From Shewanella litoralis (GTDB taxonomy: Bacteria; Pseudomonadota; Gammaproteobacteria; Enterobacterales; Shewanellaceae): a stretch of DNA of 64,000 nt. Shown piece after piece: positions 17,536 to 27,374 of the stretch. Each line of letters starts with the position of its first letter. The first letter of the stretch is position 1. The stretch is taken from contig NZ_WSRZ01000007.1 of the NCBI RefSeq assembly GCF_009828585.1, forward strand, positions 104,172 through 168,171. Direction: 5' to 3'. Below the pieces are notes generated by a model. The model had not been told where the DNA came from, made no database searches, and saw nothing but the letters and a program-made list of their open reading frames with translations. Both the position numbers and the translations under genes were made by a program.

Positions 17536-18480
17536 ATGTTAACTGCCATCCCCTTTGTGTATCACGCCAGCTATTCTCAGCTGGCGTTACCTCGCACCCA
17601 TCGATTTCCAACGACAAAATATCAGTTGTTATATGAATATGCACTTGAGCAACAACTACTGCATAAATCAGCACAGCATATTCCTGCCCCCATCAACATC
17701 GAAACACTTTACACTGTGCATTGCCCGCAATATGTTGACCAATTCCTCAACGGATTGCTCGAATACAAAGCACAACGCCGTATTGGATTTCCCTGGAGCG
17801 ATTATCTTGTCACCCGCACCTTACATGCCGTCAATGGCACAGTATTATGCAGCCAATTAGCATTAGAATATGGTTTTGCAGTGCATTTAACCGGGGGCTA
17901 TCATCATGCTCATCATGATTTTGGCAGCGGGTTTTGTGTCTTTAACGATTTAATCATAGCGGCAAAGTTAACCATCGATAGTGGCAAAGCAGATAAAGTA
18001 CTGATATTTGATTGCGACGTACATCAAGGAGACGGCACCGCGACATTAGCTCAGCGGTATCCCGATATTATTAGCTGCTCAATCCACTGCGCGCAAAATT
18101 TTCCCTCACGCAAGCAACACTCAGATCATGATATTGATTTAAACAAAGGCTGCAGTGACCAGGAATACCTCGAACATGTTCAGCAAATCCTGCCCTACCT
18201 TATTCGATTGCATCAACCTGATCTTATTATTTATGATGCCGGAGTAGATATTCATCAGGATGACGATTTAGGTTACTTCAATATTTCTAGTCAGGGTATT
18301 TTAGCCAGAGATACCCAAGTGATATCAATAGCCAAAAGCCACAACATCCCCCTTGCAGCAGTCATTGGTGGAGGCTATAGTCGTAATGAAGCCGAGTTAA
18401 CTCATAGGCATAGCCAATTACTCGTTGCAGCAAATGAGTTATGGTTAAGCAAAAGCGACTCATCAACCGAGCTCGTGTAG
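17536..18480 (+). CDS. histone deacetylase family protein (class IV-like)
   Basis: This is a 314-residue arginase/deacetylase-fold enzyme. The active-site motifs are GYHHAHHDFGSGFCVFND (about residues 118-135), zinc-binding DCDVHQGDGT (about 160) and YDAGVDIHQDD (about 235), with a C-terminal GGGY. These retain the His pair, Asp/His/Asp zinc ligands and Tyr expected of an active deacetylase. Bacterial members act on acetylated lysine, acetylpolyamines or related amides; the substrate here is unknown. The ATG directly follows the DUF2057 stop, so the genes are probably cotranscribed. Confidence 0.9.
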   Translation: MLTAIPFVYHASYSQLALPRTHRFPTTKYQLLYEYALEQQLLHKSAQHIPAPINIETLYTVHCPQYVDQFLNGLLEYKAQRRIGFPWSDYLVTRTLHAVNGTVLCSQLALEYGFAVHLTGGYHHAHHDFGSGFCVFNDLIIAAKLTIDSGKADKVLIFDCDVHQGDGTATLAQRYPDIISCSIHCAQNFPSRKQHSDHDIDLNKGCSDQEYLEHVQQILPYLIRLHQPDLIIYDAGVDIHQDDDLGYFNISSQGILARDTQVISIAKSHNIPLAAVIGGGYSRNEAELTHRHSQLLVAANELWLSKSDSSTELV

Positions 18481-18545
18481 CAAAACTTACACGTAAAGCA
18501 TTCGACATAGACGTCGACAACACACTGATCTCAATGGAGCATATA

Positions 18546-18848
18546 ATGCACTTAGATATTCGTAACTACTATGAAGTTCTATTAATGGAAATACTGAGAG
18601 ATGAAGGCTTAATGGAAGAGCTGCCTGAAGAATACCTAGCCGATTTATGCTGCGTCACGCTCAACCAATTACCCGTGCGTTACATCCGCCACTTGGTCGA
18701 CACGTATTTTTTTGAAAATTATCAAGAATTGCACATGATGAAAACAGAGATTTACGATGCGCTTGAAAAGTCTCGTCAATTTCTTAAAGCCAACTTACAA
18801 AAACGCTTAAAAGAAGAAGCGGAAATGGCGGCGGCGCAGCAAATTTAG
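18546..18848 (+). CDS. ComFB-like small protein
   Basis: This is a protein of about 100 residues. IRNYYEVLLMEILRDEG and CCVTLNQLPVRYIRHLVDTY match the late-competence ComFB family pattern, a small helical domain whose cyanobacterial members bind cyclic dinucleotides. I chose ATG 18546 because GGAG lies 6 bases upstream and the domain starts at once. The frame is open back to ATG 18441 inside the deacetylase gene, which would add 35 basic residues. The C terminus is a charged helix. Function in Shewanella is unknown. Confidence 0.72.
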   Translation: MHLDIRNYYEVLLMEILRDEGLMEELPEEYLADLCCVTLNQLPVRYIRHLVDTYFFENYQELHMMKTEIYDALEKSRQFLKANLQKRLKEEAEMAAAQQI

Positions 18849-18942
18849 AGATAATTATTCGAGGGTATAGGTAATTTGCAGCCCTTTTAGGCAAAAAATC
18901 AAAGATAAATGAATTAGTGAAAATGATGTGGGGAACAAATTT

Positions 18943-19043
18943 GGAGGCTCCCCTAGAGCCGACACCCCGGCACACGAGTCGCTTGCTGCGGTTGCTCCCT
19001 TCCGGGCCTGGCCGAGTTCACAAGTTATCATTGCGGGGGGACC
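18943..19043 (-). ncRNA. ffs: signal recognition particle 4.5S RNA
   Basis: On the minus strand the conserved apical domain is present: GGCCAGGCCCGGAAGGGAGC, then AACCGCAGCA, containing the GGAA tetraloop and the asymmetric internal loop that binds Ffh. The ends (GGTCCCCCC near 19043; GGGGAGCC near 18946) pair into the basal stem. The size of about 100 nt fits the small bacterial SRP RNA. It lies antisense to and after the ComFB-like gene. End positions are approximate. Confidence 0.93.
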
Positions 19044-19490
19044 CTAGGGTCACCATTGACTTCTGATTAACAAAGCTTGTTCTTCAGAACGAGGCGATTA
19101 TCCCCTAACCTTTTAGCATGATCAAGCCTTTATCCTGATAACTGTGTAATCACTTGCTTAGTTGCACAATACTTATGCAAATCCCAACTAATATCCGTGG
19201 CCTCAACACGCTTAATTGAATCCATGACACTATTTGGCTGTTATGGTTATTTGCCATCAAGTTTATCAGCTCAATGATAGACTCATCGAATTCCCCTCAA
19301 GTTATGCCCATAATTTATGTTTTGAATGTATATCGCCATTACTCCCAAAGTAATAGTCAGATCTTAGTCACAACTCTGCACTTATTTCGATGAGTAACTC
19401 GCAAAGGTTAGCTAATATGAAAATTGAATAAAATCCGCACACTGTTAACCCTTAGTGAATTGCGCGATAACTAAAAAATGCAGGGAATAG
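19044..19490. other. 447-bp intergenic region between SRP RNA and omcA
   Basis: This divergent region must hold the SRP RNA promoter (minus) and the omcA promoter (plus). No coding frame is supported. I did not find a convincing CRP-type or Fur-type dyad. In S. oneidensis, mtrDEF would lie next to omcA; nothing of them is present here. Confidence 0.5.
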
Positions 19491-21653
19491 ATGATGAAAA
19501 CAATTACCGTTCGTCCCGTAACAAAAGCGGTGCTAAGTGCAGGGCTGATTGCCTTGGCACTATCGGGCTGTGGAGGCAGCGATGGTGCTAATGGTGAAGA
19601 TGGCCCAGATGGCATTATCGGTGTCAGTATAGACAGCGCATCAACACTAAAAGCCACAATGACAGATGCGACTGTTACTGATGGTCAAGTTAGTGTGACT
19701 TTTAGCCTCAAAAATGGCAATGGCGTTGCAGTACTTGGGTTAACAAAAGATCACGATATTCGCTTTGGCATTGCACAATTAACGCCTGTGACTGAAATAG
19801 TGGGCGACACACAAGTTGATCGCGGCTATCAATGGCAATCTTATATCAATGTATTAAAACAGCCGAATACCAGCACTATCCCCGATGGTGAAACCAATAT
19901 CTCCCCTTCAGCTCAATACCAAGCCGAAGTAGAAGCCGCTTCGGCTTGTGAGACTTGCTTTGTGGATAATCAAGACGGAACGTATCAATACACATTCCAA
20001 ACCAATATTAGCCAAATTACTGAACCATTAACGATTACCTATAATCAAGATAATACCCAGCGTATTACCTTAGAGCTTAAACAACCGCTCATTACAGCAA
20101 ATGCCCATTATGACTTCCAGCCATCTACTGGGTTGACCGAAGATATCGCCTCACGAGATGTGGTGTCAATTGAAGCCTGTTATACCTGTCACCAACCAGA
20201 TAGTCTTGAATTACACGGTGGTCGCAGAATCGATCTTGAAAACTGCGCATCATGCCACACGGCTACATCTGGCGATCCAGAAACCGGCAACAGTGTCGAT
20301 TTTGGTTACATGATCCACGCTATCCATAAAGGCCAAGACCGCGTAACACATACCGCAACAACGGAAGAAGCCGCGCCTTATAAAGTTATTGGTTATGGCG
20401 GTGGTGTACATGATTATGGCAACGTGATGTACCCACAAAAACCAGCTGCAGATTGTAGTGCATGTCACGTTGAAGGCGCTAATGCCCCTCAAGACGCCGC
20501 ATTATTTAATGCCAATAAAAGCGACACTGCGTGTATTGCTTGTCATACAGAATCAGCCTCTGAACATCATGTTGGCTTAAGTACTCAATGTACTTCATGT
20601 CATATCGAAGAAGGTTACGCCCGTAGTGCAAAAGAAGCTCACGGCGATGTGATGAAAGCCTATAACGAAACCCAAACCATGAATGCCGTCTTTAGCGATA
20701 TTACCGTTACTGCTGAAGGCAAATTTAGTACGACCGTTAAGTTTACTGATGCATCGGCAAATGTGATTGCAGCTGAATTTATCGACACTGGCAGTCGCAT
20801 CGTGATGGCATGGGACAGCAACAAAGATTACCCGGCTTACAACGATGCCAGTTACAGCAACAGACGCATTAAACTCAGTGAAGGTATTGCAAACGCAGAC
20901 AATAGTTGGACCCTAGTGTGGAATAGCGTCACGCTACCCACTGACTATGTAGGTAAAACGTTTGAGCTTTGGTCAGCGGTAACCGCGTGTTACAACAATG
21001 GCGGTTATGGTCGCCCAGAAGTGAAGTTAACCGCATGCTCTGCCGATGATGTGAGAAAAGTTGAAATAAAAAGCAGTGCATATCACTTTGTCATGGCCAC
21101 AAATGCAGTAAATAGTAGCCAAACTGCGGCATCGCGTCGAAACATCATTGATACAACAACTTGCCAAGGTTGTCACAATCAGGAAGTGTATCACTATGAC
21201 AATGGCGTCAACTGCCAAACTTGTCATACCTCGGATAAAACGCTAAAAACTGATGCGACTTATCCCGGCGGTAAAAAATCGACCAGCTTTGCGTTTAAAG
21301 CACACAGTGCTGAAGGTCACTATCTTCAATATGCGGGTGTTGAATCAGGTACAGTGTTAAAGACTGACTGTAAAACATGTCACACCAATGACGGTATAAC
21401 GCTAGGCCGTGCAGAAGATAGAGTATGGCGATACGCTGATACCGAAACAGGTGCTGATGTTTGGGTGTCATCTGACACTGGCGCATGCTTGAGCTGTCAC
21501 CAAAAATACATTACTGATGCCACCGTATCGCACATTGAAACCAATGGCGGTATTACGGACGGCATGAGTGAAGATGATGTGCGCACACGTTCAGCTGAAA
21601 TGTGTTCTACCTGTCACACACCAACACGTATAAATGAAAGCCACGGCTTTTAA
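19491..21653 (+). CDS. omcA: OmcA-like decaheme surface c-type cytochrome lipoprotein
   Basis: This is a 720-residue lipoprotein (lipobox ALSGC, Cys27) of the OmcA/MtrC family. Ten CXXCH heme motifs are seen (ACYTCH, NCASCH, DCSACH, ACIACH, QCTSCH, TCQGCH, NCQTCH, DCKTCH, ACLSCH, MCSTCH), in two pentaheme groups separated by beta-domains. A C-x15-C pair in the central beta-domain fits the long disulfide loop of this family. The C terminus carries TPT shortly after the last heme. It should pass electrons from the Mtr conduit to extracellular Fe(III), Mn or flavins. AGGGA precedes the ATG pair. OmcA identity rests on length and on order before mtrCAB. Confidence 0.93.
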   Translation: MMKTITVRPVTKAVLSAGLIALALSGCGGSDGANGEDGPDGIIGVSIDSASTLKATMTDATVTDGQVSVTFSLKNGNGVAVLGLTKDHDIRFGIAQLTPVTEIVGDTQVDRGYQWQSYINVLKQPNTSTIPDGETNISPSAQYQAEVEAASACETCFVDNQDGTYQYTFQTNISQITEPLTITYNQDNTQRITLELKQPLITANAHYDFQPSTGLTEDIASRDVVSIEACYTCHQPDSLELHGGRRIDLENCASCHTATSGDPETGNSVDFGYMIHAIHKGQDRVTHTATTEEAAPYKVIGYGGGVHDYGNVMYPQKPAADCSACHVEGANAPQDAALFNANKSDTACIACHTESASEHHVGLSTQCTSCHIEEGYARSAKEAHGDVMKAYNETQTMNAVFSDITVTAEGKFSTTVKFTDASANVIAAEFIDTGSRIVMAWDSNKDYPAYNDASYSNRRIKLSEGIANADNSWTLVWNSVTLPTDYVGKTFELWSAVTACYNNGGYGRPEVKLTACSADDVRKVEIKSSAYHFVMATNAVNSSQTAASRRNIIDTTTCQGCHNQEVYHYDNGVNCQTCHTSDKTLKTDATYPGGKKSTSFAFKAHSAEGHYLQYAGVESGTVLKTDCKTCHTNDGITLGRAEDRVWRYADTETGADVWVSSDTGACLSCHQKYITDATVSHIETNGGITDGMSEDDVRTRSAEMCSTCHTPTRINESHGF

Positions 21654-21688
21654 CGCCAACACACAATAATCTATTGTAATCATTAAAT

Positions 21689-21716
21689 GACCCTAGCTTT
21701 TGCCTAGGGTCTTTTT
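21689..21716 (+). terminator. rho-independent terminator after omcA
   Basis: GACCCTAG / CTAGGGTC with a 7-nt loop is followed by TTTTT. It separates omcA from the mtrCAB unit, which must have its own promoter in 21717-21930. Confidence 0.9.
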
Positions 21717-21934
21717 ATATTACGAACAATTAATATGCTTTAAGCCTGTATTTTATATACCTCTTTATTAATAGCCTGATCACCATCACACAATTGCGTT
21801 CGCTTTACAGACGTCTTGTTGTTTGTAAAGTAATCTTAGTATTGGGAAAACTTATTCCAACATCAACTTAACTGAATTCGATATTGCAGAATATACTGCC
21901 AGTAAGTTAGATGGATGACTTTTGCAGGGAAAAG

Positions 21935-23896
21935 ATGATGAATATAACACACACAAAAATTGCATTATTACTTGCTATGTCTGCATCAATGACACTGGTA
22001 GGTTGTGGCGGCGGCAGTGACGGCGAACCAGGTAACCCTGGCAATCCAGGTGGTGAGCCTGCGGTAACCATTCAAGTGCTTAACCTTGATATTACCGATG
22101 TGACCTACCAAGACAACAAACCAACAGTCACTGTATTTGCAACCAATGAAAATGATCTGCCTATCGCAGGACTATCAGCATTAGAAGTCAAAAAAGTGGT
22201 CCAGTTAATTCCTGCCGGTGCTAGCGGTGCAGGTAATTCAGCCCAATGGCAATACATAGGTTCGGAAAAAACGTTTACCGATTTAGGCAACGGCAAATAC
22301 ACTTTTACCGTGAATGTTGAAGGGTTTAATCCAGAGCTCACGCAACGTTACAATGTCATATCAAGTGCATCAACACTCCTTGATGGCGTCTCAACATCAC
22401 CCAGAGCTGAAATCACAGAAGACTTTGACGGTGAAGGCTATAGTGCTAAATACACCAAAAATATTGTTAGCGATGCCACCTGTAATACTTGTCACGTAAA
22501 AGGCGAAAGCATTTATCACAGCTATACCGACTTAACGACCTGTGTAAGTTGTCACACTAACGAAATGGCAATCGAAAGAGACAAAGTACAAGTCGACTTT
22601 AGCCACCTTATTCATAACGTTCATAACAATGCAAAAATGTACGGACGTAATCTCGATAAAAGCGCAGAAGCTGCGCACGCAATCGTGCAAGACAACTGTA
22701 CAACGTGCCATGTTGAGTCAGAACAATTAACCGAATGGAACAACTGGACACGCATTCCAACCATGGAAGCGTGTAGCAGCTGTCATACCGACATTGATTT
22801 TAAAACAGGTCAAGGCCACCCACAACAAGTTGATAACTCAAACTGTATCGCTTGTCATAATGCAAGTTGGACCGAAACCTTGCATACCTCTGCCTTTGGC
22901 GAGAAAAAAGCCTTTATCAACCAATATGGTATGAGCGCAACATTAGTCGCCAATAAATCCACAGCGGAAGATAAGTCAGCTACGTTATCAGTAACCATGT
23001 TAGACGCTGCTGGCGCAGCAATTGATGCCACTTCACTTGTGAGCAAAATTCAACGTCTTGAAACCATCACTAACGTTGGGCCAAACTTCCCAATCATGGG
23101 ATACAACGCCAGCCCAGGCAGTGGACTTGCTAAAGTGAGTAAAGACTTTGTTAAAGTGGGTCTGCTGCAAACTGATGTAACCATTGCCGATGGCAAGCTA
23201 GTTTACAGCATCGCATCGCTACCTTTTGGTAGTGGTGATACCGACACAGCCTTTAGCTTTATTGGCCTAGAAATGTGTAATGATGGTAGCCAAGCAATCG
23301 ACTGTGCCGATGGCGTCGCCACCACCAGCATGAAAGCGGAACTGGCCCATGCAACCTACTCAGGTAATGCCCCTAGTTACCGTCATATCGACTCAGTTAA
23401 TTTTGCTTCTTGTGAAAGCTGCCACGGAGAAACCTTTGAACTGCATAAAGGTCACCATGCAGGTTTTGTAATGAGCGAACAACTAGGCCGCGAGCTAAAC
23501 GGTGAAATGACTGTGGGCGTAGATGGCTGTGTCACCTGTCATACACCAGATGGAACCTATGCTTCTGGCGCAAACCAAGGCGCACTTGAAATGAAACTTC
23601 ACAGTGTGCATGGTGAGCAAGGCATTATTAAAGACTGTACTCAATGTCACGACGACTTCAACCTAGATGCATTTAAAGTGAAAGGCGCCCTAGCCACTTC
23701 AGCGGGCTTATACACCACACCTATCACAGCAACATGTGCATCTTGTCATGGCTTTGATGAAATCTCGCAACATGCCACCAGCCAGGGCGCTATTGTCAAC
23801 GGTAGCTACCAAGAAGCAAACGATGCTGCGCAGTTAGAAACCTGTTTCTACTGCCACGCACCTAGCATTGAAAATCACACTCAAGTAAAACTGTAA
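21935..23896 (+). CDS. mtrC: MtrC-like decaheme surface c-type cytochrome lipoprotein
   Basis: This is a lipoprotein of 653 residues (lipobox TLVGC, Cys24) followed by a Gly/Pro-rich linker. Ten CXXCH motifs are seen (TCNTCH, TCVSCH, NCTTCH, ACSSCH, NCIACH, SCESCH, GCVTCH, DCTQCH, TCASCH, TCFYCH). The C-x8-C pair ([11 protein letters not shown]) in the second beta-domain matches the redox-active disulfide of MtrC. It is the surface terminal of the MtrCAB conduit. The start is ATG 21935, with AGGGA upstream; an ATG at 21911 adds eight residues and spoils the signal. It heads the unit with mtrA and mtrB. Confidence 0.94.
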   Translation: MMNITHTKIALLLAMSASMTLVGCGGGSDGEPGNPGNPGGEPAVTIQVLNLDITDVTYQDNKPTVTVFATNENDLPIAGLSALEVKKVVQLIPAGASGAGNSAQWQYIGSEKTFTDLGNGKYTFTVNVEGFNPELTQRYNVISSASTLLDGVSTSPRAEITEDFDGEGYSAKYTKNIVSDATCNTCHVKGESIYHSYTDLTTCVSCHTNEMAIERDKVQVDFSHLIHNVHNNAKMYGRNLDKSAEAAHAIVQDNCTTCHVESEQLTEWNNWTRIPTMEACSSCHTDIDFKTGQGHPQQVDNSNCIACHNASWTETLHTSAFGEKKAFINQYGMSATLVANKSTAEDKSATLSVTMLDAAGAAIDATSLVSKIQRLETITNVGPNFPIMGYNASPGSGLAKVSKDFVKVGLLQTDVTIADGKLVYSIASLPFGSGDTDTAFSFIGLEMCNDGSQAIDCADGVATTSMKAELAHATYSGNAPSYRHIDSVNFASCESCHGETFELHKGHHAGFVMSEQLGRELNGEMTVGVDGCVTCHTPDGTYASGANQGALEMKLHSVHGEQGIIKDCTQCHDDFNLDAFKVKGALATSAGLYTTPITATCASCHGFDEISQHATSQGAIVNGSYQEANDAAQLETCFYCHAPSIENHTQVKL

Positions 23897-23904
23897 TCTG
23901 TTCA

Positions 23905-23933
23905 TTGAGAGAGAAGCCAGGCTTCTCTCTCAA
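23905..23933 (+). other. perfect 14-bp inverted repeat between mtrC and mtrA
   Basis: Arms TTGAGAGAGAAGCC and GGCTTCTCTCTCAA are separated by one base. No T-run follows, so it is not a standard terminator. In the mtrCAB transcript it would form a very stable hairpin just after mtrC, which could block 3' exonucleases and set the mtrC to mtrA ratio. Confidence 0.8.
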
Positions 23934-23993
23934 GCTGTGACATACATTATCAGACTGTTGATCATCACAATGGACAAATTAGGAAGTCTACTT

Positions 23994-24983
23994 ATGAAGA
24001 CCACAAACCAAATTAATACCCTACTACTCGCCCTACTCTGCTTGACGGCATCAACCGTATTTTTGTCAAATCAAGTACACGCAGCAAAGTGGGATGCCAC
24101 CATGACACCGGCTGAAGTTGAAGCCACACTCGATAAAAAGTTCGCCGAAGGAAAATACTCCCCTAAAGGCGCAGACTCATGTTTAATGTGTCATAAAAAA
24201 TCAGAAAAAGTCATGGACCTCTTTAAAGGTGTCCATGGTGCAATTGATTCATCAAAAAGCCCAATGGCAGGCCTACAATGCGAAGCATGCCACGGCCCAT
24301 TGGGCACCCACAATCGTGGCGGCAAAGAGCCGATGATTACCTTTGGTCCTGACTCAAGTCTCGCAACCGATAAGCAAAACAGCGTTTGTATGAGTTGTCA
24401 CAATGACGACAAACGCATGACATGGGAAAGCAGCCATCATGCAAATGCTGATGTAGCCTGCGCTTCTTGTCACAGCGTTCATGCCGCGCACGACCCTGTA
24501 TTATCAAAGCAAACCGAAATGGATGTTTGTACCAGCTGTCACACTAAACAAAAAGCCGACATGAACAAACGTACCAGTCATCCAATGAAATGGAATCAAA
24601 TGACCTGTAGCGATTGTCATAATGCCCATGGCAGCTTAAGTGATGCCGATTTGGTGCAACCTACAGTCAACGAAACTTGCTATAGCTGCCATGCTGAGAA
24701 GCGCGGCCCAAAGCTGTGGGAGCATGCACCCGTGACAGAAAATTGCGCAAATTGCCATAACCCTCACGGGTCGGTTAATGATGCAATGCTTAAAACGCGT
24801 GCTCCACAATTATGCCAGCAATGTCACTCAGGCGACGGCCACACCAGTAGTGCCTACCTTGGCAATACAGATATGGGTTCAACAGTCACTGGCAATGCAT
24901 TTACTGGCGGACGAAGCTGCTTAAACTGTCATAGTCAAGTCCATGGATCAAACCATCCATCGGGCAAGTTATTGCAGCGCTAA
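23994..24983 (+). CDS. mtrA: MtrA periplasmic decaheme c-type cytochrome
   Basis: This is a 329-residue protein (S. oneidensis MtrA is 333) with a signal peptide ending near VHA-AKWDA. Ten CXXCH motifs are seen: SCLMCH, QCEACH, VCMSCH, ACASCH, VCTSCH, TCSDCH, TCYSCH, NCANCH, LCQQCH, SCLNCH. MtrA forms the heme wire inside the MtrB barrel, linking periplasmic donors with MtrC. The start is ATG 23994, with AGGA 9 bases upstream; a GTG at 23937 extends the frame but gives a poor signal. The DmsE and MtrD paralogues are similar; the mtrC/mtrB neighbours favour MtrA. Confidence 0.95.
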   Translation: MKTTNQINTLLLALLCLTASTVFLSNQVHAAKWDATMTPAEVEATLDKKFAEGKYSPKGADSCLMCHKKSEKVMDLFKGVHGAIDSSKSPMAGLQCEACHGPLGTHNRGGKEPMITFGPDSSLATDKQNSVCMSCHNDDKRMTWESSHHANADVACASCHSVHAAHDPVLSKQTEMDVCTSCHTKQKADMNKRTSHPMKWNQMTCSDCHNAHGSLSDADLVQPTVNETCYSCHAEKRGPKLWEHAPVTENCANCHNPHGSVNDAMLKTRAPQLCQQCHSGDGHTSSAYLGNTDMGSTVTGNAFTGGRSCLNCHSQVHGSNHPSGKLLQR

Positions 24984-24995
24984 GGAGATAACAAC

Positions 24996-27083
24996 ATGAA
25001 TACAAAATTAAACATCATCACCTTAGCGTTATTATCAAGCTGTAGCTTTGGCTTATTTGCACAAGGTTATGGCTTAGCGAACGCAAAAACAGACAGCGTT
25101 AAATTCGATGCCTGGCAATGTAAAGGTTGCGTGGTTGAAACTGGCACAACAGGTTACGTTGGGGCAGGCATAGCCTATAACGGTGAAGATGATATTCAAT
25201 CTGCCAATGCATTCAATAGCAGTAACCAAGTAGCAGGCAAAGTAGACGCTGAAATTCGCTATAAAGGCGAAACGGGTTATCAAGCAAATGTTGAGGCTCA
25301 CAATCTCGGCATGGATAACGGCCGTATCGATATCGATGTCGGTAAACAAAGCGTATATAACATCAATGTTAACTATCGCTCTTTTGCCCACTACCAATCA
25401 AACAGTGCGTTAAGCCCATATCAAAATATTGGCAGCGATTACCTAACACTGCCAGACAATTGGATCACAGCAGGCTCAAGCCCTGACATGCCAATGCTCT
25501 ACAGTAGCTTAAATCCTGTAGAACTATCATTAACGCGTGACCGTGCAGGGCTTGGGTTTGAATACCAGACAGAGTCGTTGTTTACCACTTATGTGAATTT
25601 TCAACGTGAAGAGAAAACCGGTACAAAAACCACATCAGGCAGTTTTTATAACCAGTCTATGATGTTGGCAGAGCCTGTCGATTACACCACCGATATCCTC
25701 AATGCAGGGATTAAGCTTCGCGGGGACAATTGGTTTACCAGCGTAAATTACACTGGCTCAGTGTTTAAAAATGACAATAATCAACTCGGTTTTGACAGCG
25801 CATTTAATCCAACGTTTGGCGCACAAACGACGGGCTATATTGCACTAGACCCTGATAACGAAGCCCACACAGTGTCTTTATTAGGTCAATATAATATGGC
25901 CATGACAAACCTAAGTGGTCGCTTACTGATTGGGCAAATGACGCAAGATCAAACACTCACGACTATCGGCTACGGATACCCACTCCCCGCAAACAGTATT
26001 GATGCAAAAGTGGACATCACAGGCGCGACCTTAAAGGCAGTAACACGACTGAACCGCGCTTGGCGAGTCAATGGCAGTTATGACTACAACGACCGAGATA
26101 ATAAAACCCAAATCGAACAATGGACCCAAATCAGCATCAACAATGTCACCGGAGAAGCTGCGTACAACACACCGTATGATCTCACCACTCACCGCGCCAA
26201 ATTAGCAAGTGACTATCGTATTACCCACGGTATAAAGCTTGATGGCGGTTATGACTTTAAACGCGAAGAACGTAGCTATCAAGACCGTGAAACCACCGAT
26301 GAAGACACCTTATGGGCGCGGGTCAATGTTAACAGCTTTGACATGTGGAATATGTGGTTAAAAGGCAGCGTGAGCCAGCGTGACGGTTCACAATACAACG
26401 CATCGATGTCATCGTCATCAGAGCAAAATGCACTATTACGTCGTTACTATCTTGCCGATCGTGACCGCAGTCAAATAGAAGCACGTTTCAGCCATACGCC
26501 TTTAACAGATTTAACCGTCGATTTTGGTGCGCGCTATGCATTAGACGATTACTCTGAGACCGACATTGGTCTCACCAAATCAACAGACACTTATTACGAT
26601 ATTAATCTGCATTACATGGTCAACGCAGATCTATCGCTAAATGCATTTTACAATCATCAAATCATTGAATCTGAACAATCAGGCAGTTCAAATTTTAGCG
26701 TCGCCAACTGGCAAGCTGACATCGAAGACACCATTGATTATGTCGGTGCTGGCATGAGTTACAGCAACTTAATGGACAGTCGACTAAAACTAGGCTTAGA
26801 TTATGCTTACTCAGATTCAGACAGCACCACCCAGGTCAGACAAGGCATCACGGGCGATTATGGTGACTACTTTGCCAAAGTGCATAACATCAACCTCTAC
26901 GGCCAATATCAAGCCACAGACAACATGAGCATTCGTGTTGACTACAAAATGGAAAAATACCTTGATAACGACGACGCCAACGACCTCAATCCAGACACCA
27001 TCTGGAACGTAGTCAGCTTTGGCAATGTCGACCATGATTACACTGCACATATGATTATGCTGAGTATGCGCTATAGCTTATAA
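24996..27083 (+). CDS. mtrB: MtrB/PioB family outer-membrane porin of the electron conduit
   Basis: This is a 695-residue outer-membrane beta-barrel (S. oneidensis MtrB is 697). It has an N-terminal signal (about residues 1-23) and a QCKGC motif with cysteines at 42 and 45, the CXXC feature described as important in MtrB. The rest shows alternating barrel strands ending RYSL. It sheathes MtrA and docks MtrC. AAGGAG lies 8 bases before the ATG, 12 bp after mtrA. Three tandem copies of a TTATAAACAC-like unit follow from the stop (27079-27107). Confidence 0.95.
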   Translation: MNTKLNIITLALLSSCSFGLFAQGYGLANAKTDSVKFDAWQCKGCVVETGTTGYVGAGIAYNGEDDIQSANAFNSSNQVAGKVDAEIRYKGETGYQANVEAHNLGMDNGRIDIDVGKQSVYNINVNYRSFAHYQSNSALSPYQNIGSDYLTLPDNWITAGSSPDMPMLYSSLNPVELSLTRDRAGLGFEYQTESLFTTYVNFQREEKTGTKTTSGSFYNQSMMLAEPVDYTTDILNAGIKLRGDNWFTSVNYTGSVFKNDNNQLGFDSAFNPTFGAQTTGYIALDPDNEAHTVSLLGQYNMAMTNLSGRLLIGQMTQDQTLTTIGYGYPLPANSIDAKVDITGATLKAVTRLNRAWRVNGSYDYNDRDNKTQIEQWTQISINNVTGEAAYNTPYDLTTHRAKLASDYRITHGIKLDGGYDFKREERSYQDRETTDEDTLWARVNVNSFDMWNMWLKGSVSQRDGSQYNASMSSSSEQNALLRRYYLADRDRSQIEARFSHTPLTDLTVDFGARYALDDYSETDIGLTKSTDTYYDINLHYMVNADLSLNAFYNHQIIESEQSGSSNFSVANWQADIEDTIDYVGAGMSYSNLMDSRLKLGLDYAYSDSDSTTQVRQGITGDYGDYFAKVHNINLYGQYQATDNMSIRVDYKMEKYLDNDDANDLNPDTIWNVVSFGNVDHDYTAHMIMLSMRYSL

Positions 27084-27121
27084 ACACTTATAAACACTTA
27101 TAAACGATAGTGTTAACGATT

Positions 27122-27151
27122 AAATGCCAACATCTTTATGTTGGCATTTTT
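27122..27151 (+). terminator. rho-independent terminator after mtrB
   Basis: AATGCCAACAT / ATGTTGGCATT hairpin followed by TTT, about 40 bp after the mtrB stop. Confidence 0.85.
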
Positions 27152-27374
27152 ATATTGTGGACAAAAAACTTGCAATATAACCATATTTAACATTATATTA
27201 ACAAGGTGAATACCTTGTGATTGAAATTTGGGCAAAAGGATGTTGCCCACATTTTATTGTTATTTACCCTGCATCTCCCTCCTCAAATGCATTTTTTTAA
27301 CATTGACTGCCACTATCAACACACATAAGTTATCATGATCTTATTGCCACACACGATGGAAGTTCGAGGGGATC

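Noticed and set aside
18784-18975. Minus-strand frame reaching into the SRP RNA
   Set aside because: It overlaps the SRP RNA and the ComFB-like gene; no independent support.
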